DNA from: CAYMKL01 sp964390805
GTDB lineage: Bacteria; Chloroflexota; Anaerolineae; VGOG01
NCBI GenBank assembly: GCA_964390805.1
Contig: CAYMKL010000008.1
Span: 19,498 to 83,497 of the forward strand
Length of the DNA: 64,000 nt
Direction of reading: 5' to 3'
Part shown: positions 49,638 to 61,600 of the stretch, one piece after another
Position numbering within the stretch: the stretch's first letter is position 1
Layout of the letters: each line of letters begins with the position of its first letter
Program-made: the position numbers and the translations under genes
Notes under the pieces: generated by a model
The model's database searches: none
Told to the model about the DNA's origin: nothing
Seen by the model: only the letters and a program-made list of their open reading frames with translations

Positions 49638-52600
49638 TCAGCAGCTCTCCCCCCAGTGTATCGCTACCAACATGATGTCCACGATGTCAATATCGCCGTC
49701 ATCGTCCAGGTCGTAGGCCGGGGCGTAGTTGGGGTCGCCTACAACGCTGTGCCAGAGGCTGGCCACCAGCATGATGTCTGCCACATTCACCTCGCCGTCG
49801 CGGTTGACGTCGCCAGGCAGATCGCAGGGAAACGTCGTGGCCGCATCTTCGTTCGAGTAGTCCGAATCGCCACTCTCGTTGTACGCCCGCACGCGATAGG
49901 TGCAGGTCGTGTCCGTGGGCAAGCCGCTGTCACTGAACGTCGTCACGCCGGCGCCGACAGTGGCGATTTCGGACCACGCCTTCCCACCGACGAACACGTA
50001 GCAGACGCCGTCTCGATAGAGGTTGTTGTCCACTCCGAGCACCACGTCTCCGGCTGCGGCGATCTCCTTCTGCCAGATATTCCAGCCGGAGCTCCCCGAC
50101 GAGGCGCAGGTCAGACCGGAATCCGTCCACGTGTCGTCCATCCACGGGATCTTGCCGCCGTTGTAGCGCGGGTCGAGGGTCAGGTACACGGTGCTGGGGC
50201 CAGAGACGTGCACGGTGTATATGCTGTCCATCGGCTCGTCCAGTTTGTCGTCCCGCGCGGTCAGCAGCCGCGTGGCGCTGTCCAGCTCGACGGGGACAGT
50301 GGCCCAGAGGGTAGTGCGATCGTTGACCTGCCGTGCGCCGGCCCTGAACGAATCCGTTGTGCCGGCCTCCTCGACCGTGGGCGGTGTGTTCACGCTGGCG
50401 TAGTGGACCAGGGTGACCACCAGCGGCGCTGCCGACCCGTCGCTGCGTTCGATCTTGAAACCATCCTCGTCGGTGGAGTTGTCGTTCCACGACAGTCTGA
50501 TCTGGCTGGATGACACTGCCGTGGCGACCAGATCGGACGGGGCGCTGAGTGGGCCCGGGTTGACGGTTATGGTCACTGTGTCGGACACCGGAGCGTGCAC
50601 ACCGTCGTCGGCGGCCAGTTGCAGGACGTACTCGCCCGCGGCGGAGAACGTCGCCGTGGTGTCCACCTGCGAGGCGTCGCCGAAGGTCACGTCGCCGGGG
50701 CCGGACGCTTTCGACCACAGGGTGGTGGGCGTGTCGTCCGGGTCGGTGACCGTGCCGTCCAGAGCTACCGTGTCGGTCGGCAAGGTGATGGCTTGGTCAG
50801 GGCCCGCGTCCACCGTTGGCGGACCGGGCGGGAGGGTGGCCGTGGGAGTTGGGGTTGGAGTGGGAGTGTGCGACGGCGCGCCGTACTCGTCAGCGCCCAC
50901 GTCCGGAGCAGGGCCGATGGGCCGCGCGTCGCGGTCGAAGTCGTCGTCGCACAGCCCTGCGCTGAGCAAGACGCCATGGTCTATCGCCGCATCCGCGCTT
51001 TCGGCCAAATGAAGGTCGCCGTTTGCTCCGTCTACAAACAGCGATAGCGGTTGGCTCTCCAGGTTTCCATCACGATACGCCGCACCGCCCCGATCCATCA
51101 GATTATGGCTGACCAGGTTGTTGATGATGTCCGCATCGGTGTGGTCGAAGCGCCACTCGATAGAGGAGAAGGGAGCTTGCGTCGTGACGACGGAGTTGTG
51201 CAAGACCTGAGCGCCACAGGCCTGCCACAGGCAGATACCGCAATCGAAGCCAGCGTCGGAGGCGAACAGTGCGCCATCGTTGCCGAAGATGAAGTTGTTG
51301 CGGATGATGCCGCCGTAGTGATCAACGTAGCCGCCACCCGCACCGGGGCAAGGATCATCGGGGTAGGTGCGAATACCGTCGCCGCTGGTTGCCATGCCAA
51401 AGCCTATGCCTCGGCCATTGTTCCGCAGTTCGTTCCGCTCGACCAGGGTGTCGCGGCACGACCGCCAGAGGTGAATCGCGTGCTCGGACAGCCCGCTGTC
51501 GCACCAGAACCCCTCAATGAGATTGTCGCGGATGACCCAGTCCCGGGACTGGTGGGCGTCTACACCGCCGGTGTAACAGTTGTCGCGGATGTGAGGGCGT
51601 CCGGCGTCGGTGAGCTCAATGTGGGAGCAGGCGATGACGCCGCTATCAGGAAAGTAAAGGGCGTTCGCTCCAGTGTAAGGGTTGATCTTGATTGCCTGCT
51701 GGCCAGGGTCAACGATGTGGACGTTGTAGATGAGGGTGCCGGTCGTGTCCGCGCTGCTGGTGGACATCACGTGAATGGGGTGGTAGTACGGTTCGCGCAG
51801 AGTCAGATCGGCGATGGTGACGTTAGAGGCCACGATCTGGGCGATCTCGCCGGTCACGTAGTTGCCGTCCAGGATGACGTTCTCGCGGTTCCCGCTGACC
51901 GAGCGCAGGGTCACGTTGGGAACGTCGAAGAGCAAGTAGACGCCATTGAGATTGTAGGTGCCGTCGGCGACCAGAATGGTATCGCCCGAGGCTGCGCTGT
52001 TTACGGCGTTTTGCAGCTCGGTGACGGTGGAGACGGTGACGGTGGGGCCGGTGGGCGGGGGTAATGGGGCGCAGGGATCGGCTGGGGTTGGCGAGCTGGT
52101 AGACGTGGGGGTGGGTGTCGGCGTGATGGTTGGTGTGGGAGTGATTGTGGGCGTGACCGATGGCGTCACGGTTTCGCCGGGCCCGAACGACCCAAGCCGG
52201 AGCCGATTGCCGCCAGTACTCACGCCGAAGGCGGGCACGGTGATGAGTCCATGCTCGTCGGCGACGACGGTGCCACTCTGCACTACCGCAGAGTCCGATA
52301 GGCGCACGTTCTCCCAGTTGTAGCTGTGGCCGGGCGTGACGACGAACTGCTGAAGCCGCCGCAGGGTGACGTCTACGCTTGTGCTGAGCACGGTCGAAGC
52401 AGTGGCGTCGCCCCCATCGTTGGTGCGGACGACGAGCTCGTACAGGTCGGCGGTGTCGGTGGGCAGGCCGGCGAAATTGTTGGCCGACGACGACCACTCC
52501 AGGCGGCAATTGCGGCAGCCGGTGGACGTGGCCGGATCGTCGCTGTTGGAGGCGTTGGCGAAAGCGGGGAAGCTCTCGTTCCTGGGGAAGTTGAAACTGG

Positions 52601-55600
52601 TGAGGGTGAAGTTGGGATGGTTGGCCACGAACCCAGGCCAACTGTGTCCAGCCCCGTCGAAGACGCCGACGAAGCCGTGTTGTCCCGCCTCCAGAGCCGG
52701 GTACCACGGAAGCCCCTGTGTCTCCCACTCAATGGTGCTGTCGTTCTGACCGTGATGGTCAGCCAGGAAGGGCAGCTCGGCGACGGGATTATCGCGCACC
52801 CAGTCTTGCAGGTTGTACCAGTCATAGATGCCCGGCCCGTGGTTGGTGGCGAGGTTCTCCTCCACCGTACCCCATCGCCGGGCCACGTTCTGCCGCCAGT
52901 CGGAGCCGCCGGCGTCGCCGGAGGTGGAGAAGTTGGTCATGGCGCTCTCGGCGTAGATGGCGGCGAAGACGTCGCCGCGCCGCAGGCCGAAAAGCACTGT
53001 GCCGCTGCCGCCCATAGACCCGCCCCACAGGTAGACGCGGTTGAGGTCCACGTTGAACTGGCTGATGACCCAATCAATGATCTGCTCCACGCGCTGCTCG
53101 GTGTAGTTGACGATCAGGCCATCGCGCAATGGGGCCTCGTGGCCCAGGAGCTTGCCGAAGCCGTACCACCAGGTGTCGCTGCGGTCGTCGGGGAATACGT
53201 GGATGGTGGGCCAGTTGTAGTCTGAGCCCGCGCTGGCGCCCCAGGGCAGGCGGTAGCTGCCCGAGTAGGCGTGCAGGTGCAGGAGCAGGGGCCAGGAATC
53301 GCCGCCGGGGGCATAGCCGGGCGGCACGCCGACGTAGAAGTTGTAGGCGTAGCCCTCGTAGGTTGTATTCCAGTTATGGTAATCCATGAACCAGGTGTAG
53401 ACCCATCCCGTGTCCGTGTCGTTGGTCCAGACCCGAACCGGCTGAGGCGCGGCCTCGCTCTCGGCCACACCCACCGTCAGCGCGTTCTCGGCCGAGAAGT
53501 CCTGGCGGTTTTCGTTGTCCTCAATGAGGGACGTGACGGCATACCAGTGATCAGGGATTAGGGAATCAGTGACTAGGGAATCAGGGAACCTGATTGCCTG
53601 ACCCCTGATTCCCTGATCACTGCCCCCTACAGTGTACACAAACAGCCCCCTACCCTCAGGCAACGGTTCGCCGTCGTCTTCGATGATGAAGCGCGATTGG
53701 CTGATGGGTGAGCCCTCCGCGTCCTCGTGCTCGTAGTAGCCGGAGTCGGCGGGGACCTCGGCCAGCAGCGTCGCCCCATCCAGGTTGGAGGCCGTGATGG
53801 GCTCATGGTGGCGGTAGATGCGGTAAGCCTCGGTGGGGTCGCCGGAGCCGATGTCGTCCCAGGTGATGAAGGTCTGGCCGGAGCGGTGGAAGACGTCCAG
53901 ACCGCTGGCCTGGGCTGGACGGTTCGGGTTCGGCCCCGCGTAGGTGATTTGGAGGTAGGGACGCAGCTCGGCGCTGGCCGACTCGCTGGAGGCGGCGGTG
54001 TACAACCCACCCTCAATGTGGGGCAGCAGCAGGCCGCTGTTGGCCGCTGGATTGGCCACCCAATCCTGCGCGGCCGCCGTGACGTCCCACTCCGCCCAGA
54101 AGTAGCTCCACTGAGTGTGGTTGCCGAAGTAGGCCCGGTCCGACTCCGGCCCCATGACCGTGGTCAGGTCGCCGGCCTCGGTCACGTTCGCTTCGCTCAG
54201 TGCAGGGTTCGACCAGGGCACGTCGGGCCGGCGGCGGTTGAAGGTGGCCAGGTCCTCGTCCCACAGGCCCAGGGCGTCGGGATCGAGGATCTGGTGCGCC
54301 GTCTCGTACACGTCGCAGTTGCAGTGGGCGTAGAGATAGACGTGCAGGCTCGCGCTGCGGATGGTGGTGCCCACGGGAAGGTTGGAGACGTCGAAGTAGA
54401 GGAGGGCCCAGGCGTCGTAGCCGCCCCCGCTGCGTATCTTGAGCGTGTCGCTGTTGTCCGCGCTCCAGGTGGGGTGCAGGCCGTTCAGGGTAGTGTCAAT
54501 GGCGCTGGCCGGATATTCGGCGGTGGAGTTGGCCCCCCAGCGCTCGGTGACCAGACTGGGGGTGTCTGTTGTGGCCGTCGGCGTCGGCGTGTGCGTTGGG
54601 GTGGGTGGGGTGCCCGTGACCGTCGGTGTTGCTGTGACCGTGGGCGTCGGGGTGGATGTGGGGGTGGCGCTAGGCGTTGATGTGGTAGCGGTAGCCGTGG
54701 GCGTGCGGGTAGGCGTTGGCGTGGGGGTAGGCGTTGGTGTGGGGGTAGGCGTCGGCGGGGCGTCGCAGCCGAAACAGCGGGTGTGGGATACATTGTCAAC
54801 AGGCTGTGTTACTGTGCCGGCCTCTTTGATGTGGCTGATCACGATGTCCCGCAGCGGCATTCTCTCTTCCATGAGCCGCAACCCGATTTCCCGCTCGCCT
54901 CTTGATCGCTTATCAACGAGGTTCTTGGTTCTCGTCCAATCTTCGCTGCTGCAAATCAAGTATTCGGCGGAATCCAGCAGGATCTCTCCCCCTACTTCCC
55001 ACTCACCCCCCACTTGTTCTGCTCCAGTGAAGACGTGGTCTGGATTCTCAAGCAGGGAACGAAGCGTAGAGCCACTGATCTTCTCTCGGCCCAGGAGAGA
55101 GATTAATCCAGGCCCCAAGGCGTTGATGTCGGAAACTTTGAGGGATGTTCCGGTGGGAAACACGGTTGGCGAGAAGCTCGACGAATTGAAAATCGCCACG
55201 TCAGTGCCTGAGAACAAGCGGATGACTTCCAAGACAAACGTCACGCCGATGATGTCCTCACCCGCTGTGCCTATGACCTCATCCGGGAACGAGGTCAAAA
55301 GGTCTGCTATGACGTCACTGTCAACGTCTGGCTCAATGAAACCATCTTGGGCCTGATCCGCCTTCAGATACTCCTTGACGATGTCCATCATGACCAGCCC
55401 CGTCCGCTCTGTGACCTTGTCGTCCAGCTCGAGCAGCGTCACCATCCAGTTGCCCATCGCCACTTCATACGGAGTAGAGCCAAGGGGCGGTGTATCCCCG
55501 AATGTCATAAACCCCCAGTTTGAAAGTCCGGTTGGATAGTTGTTGAGAATGGCATGGATCTCATCACCTGTCAGGGTAAGAATGACCAGCTCCTCGTGCA

Positions 55601-58600
55601 TGGCGCGGCCGAATTGATAGAGGTCGGTGAGGATGACCTGCTCGTTGGCCCTATCCCGCACCATCTCGAATCTGTTGTTGCGGTAATTGAACTTGTCGAA
55701 GATCGTCAGGCTAGCCCCTGAGAAAGCGTGGACGACTTCACCGTAGGGGAAATCCCTATCTCGCCTGTTTCCCAGGAATTCTGTGAAGCCGTTTTGAATC
55801 TGGCTGTTTTCGAATTCCGTGATCGCTTGGTCCCCGTCCGAATGTGGGGGCTCTCCCACGGGTGTTATGGTGTAAGAAGTGATCTGCCCATCTTCATCGA
55901 AGATGAGCTTGTGATCCATGACCTCTTCCCCGGTTGGAACGCCTCCGTCCAGAATGATGTCAATCCCGTCGAAATTGTGCAGAAAAGCGGAGGGGTTTGT
56001 CCCGAAAGCGGCGGCGACGGCGTGAACGCCCTCGTTGGTTCGCATGACGTTCACCAAGTTGTCTTTGGTGGCCGTATTCACGTCCTGGTCGCGCACGCCG
56101 CCAATCCCATCGGCAAACCCCATGACGCCGATCTTGATGTTGCCAAAGGCCCAGATTACATAAGATTCTGCGCTGGCGAAGATCTTGTCTTTGTGGTTGG
56201 GGAGGTCGGACACGTGTGCCATATTGGAGACCAGGAAATCCCCAGCAACTTGAGGCGAGATCAACACAGGCTCACAGTGGTTGCCCAAGGTGTAACCCAC
56301 GTGATCACAGGACTGACCGACGAAGTTGACGGCGGCATACTCCCTCTCAAACCCACTGTCCATGGGATGGTAGGTCACGTCATAAGCTGTTCCCAGGTCG
56401 AGATAGTTCTGCATGGTGAGCAGATCGCCGCTGTCTACCAGGGCAACGTAAGCGTCGGGATTGGCCTGTTTGACGTTCTCAATAGCGGTCGCTGCGGAGA
56501 AGAGCATGTCGTAACGGGTATGGACGTCTGCCGTGCGGATGATGTGGACTTCCGTAGGGCCACTGGGCTCTTGTTTGAGAATCACGCACTCCCTGGCGGG
56601 GATGTTGACCGATTCCGCTATCGGCTCGTAAGTGAGCGACTGAGGCTGCGGCGTGCCGTCAGCGTTCACCTCCCCGCCGCCTGAGGTCACGGCCAGGGTC
56701 CATCCGTTGCCCGCGGGCACGTAAGAGATCGCCGCTGCGGAGGTATTGCACAGGACTGAGCCGTGCTCATAGGTGCGCTTGAAGAGTCCCTCCGAGCCCG
56801 ATCCCGTGAGGCGCAGCTCCTCCAGATCGGTCGGCACGGACAGGAACGGGCCCAGGTCAATCTCGAACTCTGGAAACCAGACCACCGTGTATTGGCTGGG
56901 GATCAAGTTGAGATAGCTGAGCTCGTTTTTGACCAGCATGTACATGGCCGTTCGCCTGTAATACTCATGGCGCTGGGATTCGACGTTGGGGAAGGACTCG
57001 GCGATGAGTATCTTGCCCCGGCCAGTGATGTGTCTCACGGTGCGCTCCAGGGTCAGGTACATGTCTGAGTGGCTCACGCCGAAGTGCTCCACCATGGCGC
57101 CGTCTATCGTTTCGCCGTACTCGTCGCCGTCCATGAACACGGGATCGAACCAGCCGGTGATCATCTGGCCGAGATTGGGGATCACGAGGTAGTCAACGCC
57201 GGTCGCTCCGCGAGCGGTAGGCGGCAACGCGGAGCGTTCCGCACCCCCGCTGTGATAGTTGGTATGGATGTCCTGAAGGTAGCGCAGGTACTGCTCGTTC
57301 TGCCAAGCGGCACATTCCGCCAGGCTGCCGGAGAACCAGCCCGCGGGATGGTAAAACAGGGAGGGGGAACAGGTCTCCAGCGCGTTGTCGAAGAACGCGC
57401 CGTCGGCGGCCGTGCCCTCGATCCAGTCCAGCGTCGTGTCCACGAAGTACTGCCGCCAGTCGGCGTTGTCCGTGCCCATCAGCCAGTAGGGGTCAATGTG
57501 CCAGACCCGGTTGGCTGGATCAGGCCCGTCGTGATGCCGGAACATCTCCTCGAATCTCGCGCTCCCCTCGACGATGCCCAGTGCGGCCAGCCACGGCTCG
57601 AAGTAGACCTCCCACTCCGAGACCCATCCAGCCGGAGCGATCACGTGGAGGTTTCCGTCGTCATCACCGTTGTGGGGCTGCGGACAGTCGCCGTTGCGCT
57701 CAGGGTTGATCCCATCGAGCACGTGGTAGATGAGGTTGAGGAAGTTGGGATTGATCTCTCGGTACTGGTCGGCCTCATAGTCGAACACCTTTTGGGTGCC
57801 CACGTAGTTCCTGGCGGCGAACTCGAACTGGCCGGTGCTCAACCTCCAGGGCTGCAACTGGTCTGCCCAAACCAGGTTGCGGCTTCTGGTGACGGGGAGG
57901 TATCGGCCGCCGGGCAACTCGAACCCGTCCTCGCAGGTAGCGCTTTCCTCGTCACAGGTCTCGCCGTCGCATGGATCAGGCCCTGGCTGACAACCGAGCG
58001 CGGCGTCGCAGACCTCGGCGCCGTTGCAGAAGACCCCATCGTCGCAGTATGAGTCGTGGGGCGTAAACTCACAGGAAGCTGTTGCTGCGTTCCACGAGTC
58101 GTCCGTACAGGCCAGGCTGTCGTCGCAAACCACCGACGAGGCGGACGCTTTGTTGGAGTAGTCCGAATGGCTGCCTCCCTGGTACGCGCGCACACGATAG
58201 GAATAGGTCGTGTACGGTGTAAGATCTGTATCATCGTACGTCGTCACGTCCGCCCCCACGGTGGCGATTTCAGACCACACAGGATCGCCCACAAACACGT
58301 AACAGACGCCGTCGCGATAGTAGCTGTTGTCCACCCCGAGCACCACGTCTCCGGCTGCGGCGATCTCCTTCTGCCAGATATTCCAGCCCGTCAGTGCTGT
58401 CGAGTCGCAGGTCAGCCCTGAATCGGTCCAGGACTCGTCCATCCACGGGATCTTAGCGCCGTTGTAGCGCGGATCGAGAGTCAGGTAGATGGTGCACGGC
58501 CCGGAGACGTGCACGGTGTACATGCTGTCCGTCGGCTCATCCAGCTTGTCATCCCGCGCCGTCAGCAGGCGCGTGGCGCCGTCGAGCTCCGCCGGCACCG

Positions 58601-61600
58601 ACGTCCAGGTGTCCGTGCGGTCGTTGACCTGCTGCGCGCCGGCGGTAAACGAATCGGTCGTAGCGGCGTTCTCCACCGTCGGAGGCGTGTTGACCCCGGC
58701 ATAGTTGACCAGGGTGACCACCACCGGCCCTGACATGCCCATGGCTCGTTCGATCTTGAAGCCATCCTCGTTGGTGGAATTGTCGCTCCACGACAGGTTG
58801 ATCTGGCTGGACGACACCGTCGTCGCCACCAGGTCGGACGGGGCGTTGATGGCATCCGAATTGACCGCAATTGTAACCGTGTCGGACTCGGGATCGTTCA
58901 CGCCGTCGTCGGCAGTCAGTTGCAGGACGTACTCGCCCGCGACAGAGAAGGTCGCCGTGGTGTCCACCTGCGAGGCGTCTCCGAAGGTCACGTCGCCGGG
59001 ACCGGACGCTTTCGACCACAGGGTCGTGGGCGTGTCGTCCGGATCGCTGACCGTGCCGTCCAGAGTCACTGTGTTGGCTGGCAAGGTGATGGTCTGCGGC
59101 TCGCCAGCATCAACGCTGGGTGGCACGTTGCCGCCGCTGAATAGCTCCACCAGCAATGCCCAGTCGTCGGAGTCCGGCGCGTTGAAGGAATGGGTGCTCC
59201 CTCCCGCGACCGATCCCGCTGACGTGAGTTCTCCACTACGCGGATTGAACCACCGCGCGGTGAATATCCCTATCACGCCGCTCAAATCCAATTCTATGTT
59301 TCCGCCGTTGAGGGCGTAGACCAGGTAGTTTTGGCCGGTCTGGCCCAGGATCCAGTTGGGGGAGTTGACGATGTCCTTTGGCGTCATGTGATGGAGTTTG
59401 GTGGACAACTCCGCATTGATGAAATCGTAGGTAGGCTGGATTTCCGCACTCTGCTGATACTCTTCATAATCCGGCGGTGTATTGCCAGAGACGAAGTTCG
59501 CGCGCCTCACGATGCCCGACCCGCCGGCCATCAGCGCCGACCAGAAGGTTTCCCTCTCCGACGCAATCGAATGAATGATCCCCACATCCGGATACAGATC
59601 GCGGTATTCCCTGACCTGGCGATAGATCTGCTCAGGCGAGGACTCTGTGGCGCAGGCGCTTCCGCTGCCCTGCCGGGCTACCTCGTTCCCTCCCTGGGGC
59701 GCGTAGAGCGAACCGTCGGCCCGGTACCAGAAGTACCTCAGGTCAATCGAATCCACCTGCGGCGCGCGGGTCGGATCGGTCATGATTGCGTCCAACACAT
59801 CCTTGGTCGCGCCGACGACGACGTGGACGTCTTTCCCTGTCTCCGCCTCCCATTCGATGATAATGTCCATCCAGAACTGCACGAATTCCAGGTTGCCGGT
59901 GTATTCTTCGCTGAGCTCGAAAGCGACGTTTGAGTAGCCGCCGAACTCGTCGAGGCACTTGCGGATGTAGGCGCGGTGCAGGTCTCGCCGCAGGGGATGA
60001 GACGTGTCGTAGAACACATTCGCGGCGGGGGTGCTGTCCGGCATGTCGGTGGCCTGGATGCAGTTCGTCGGCCGCCAGGGGAAATCCACGTAGTGTGCAT
60101 TCGTCTCCAGCAGGGCGTGCTGCATGTAGAAGTAGTGGAAGAACATCAGGCCCTTGGCGTCGGCCAGCGCTGCGAATTCCCGCAAGCGGTTGAAATACCA
60201 GTCGTTGTACTGGGTCAGATCGTATTTGGAGAGCCCGTCCCACGCCGTGCCGCTGCCACTGCGCGCCCAGGGTTGTTCCAGAAACGCTGGCATGACGTTC
60301 GCATCCGTCCGCTGGACGGTATCATGCGCGTCGCGGCGGCGGTCATACCAGAGGCCATAGTTGTGCTCGAATCCGAAATAGCCGTACTGCAGCAGATTGT
60401 CAATGAGACTGTCCAGGTCTTCCTGCTTGTTGGGCCCGACGTTGCCTTCCCAATGGCGGGTGATATTGGCTCGCTCGGCCGGCGTGATCTCACTCCCGCG
60501 CCACCAGCCGTTGTGGCTGACATAGCCCCACAGTGCATTCCCGTTGTAGGTATATCGCCCGTTTTCGACCACCAGGTGGTTGGCTCTTTTCACCCACACC
60601 GCTACTTCGTTGCCGAGGCCAGCCGGCTTGGACCAGGTCTGGTCACCGCTGGGTACAGATACGTCATTCTCAGTCACGACCGCGCCAGTCGCTGGATCGT
60701 ACCAGGTGAACCCGTAGACGCCGGCGGTCATGTCCTTCAGCCCAATGTCGCCCGCCAGGTTGGACGCATAGGCGATGTAGCTTTCGCCCGGCAAGGCCAA
60801 TACGTATTCTGTCCCTCCATGAGCCAGATCGTCAGAAGGCGCCATCACGTTGAAGTCCGTCATCTCGAAGAAGCTCCGCAGCCGCCCCAGGTCTTCGAGC
60901 ATTTCGACCGGCGTGCTGGCGATGTCCATTCGGAACACCATCACGTACGCGCCGCCCAGGGCGATGGCCCAGTTCTTGTGACGCAGATCGGCCCGCGACG
61001 TGCTGCCGGGATCGTAGTGACCGTTCGCCTCAGCCAGGGTCACGTTGTACCGCCCGGTGGCGTTGTTCCAGGCGGTCACCATGCCGTCGTGCAGGGCCGT
61101 GGCCGTTCCGGCGTTGTATTGAATGGCGAACTGATCTATGTTCGGATCGTCGGGGAAAGCAAACACCAGGCCGTTGAGTTGGTGGCAGGCGACGGGGTGG
61201 TCGTGGTCGTCGGCCTCCTTGATCGTCTCCGCGATCCTGGACGCATGGGCCAGGTAGTCGCCGCCCATCTCCTGGACTTCCTCCATCACAGCCCAGATCA
61301 AATGCTCGTGATGCTCGAAGCGGTTGACGATGCCCTCGATGAAGGCTTTCTCATCCGGGTGCAGCTCGCCGCCGCTCATCGGCCAACCCAGGTTGCTGCT
61401 GACGTTGATGGCGTCGTCGTAGAAAAAGAGAAAGACGTTGATGCCGGCGTCGTCCAGCTCGGTAAACCAGGGTTCCCACTGGGCCAGGATGTCGGCGTCC
61501 AGCCCCGAGGAGGGGTCGGTGTAATCGTTAAACGGGTTGTGATCGGCATCCCCGTCGCCGCCGTGGGAACGGATGATCTGGAGGTACACGCTGTTGGCGC

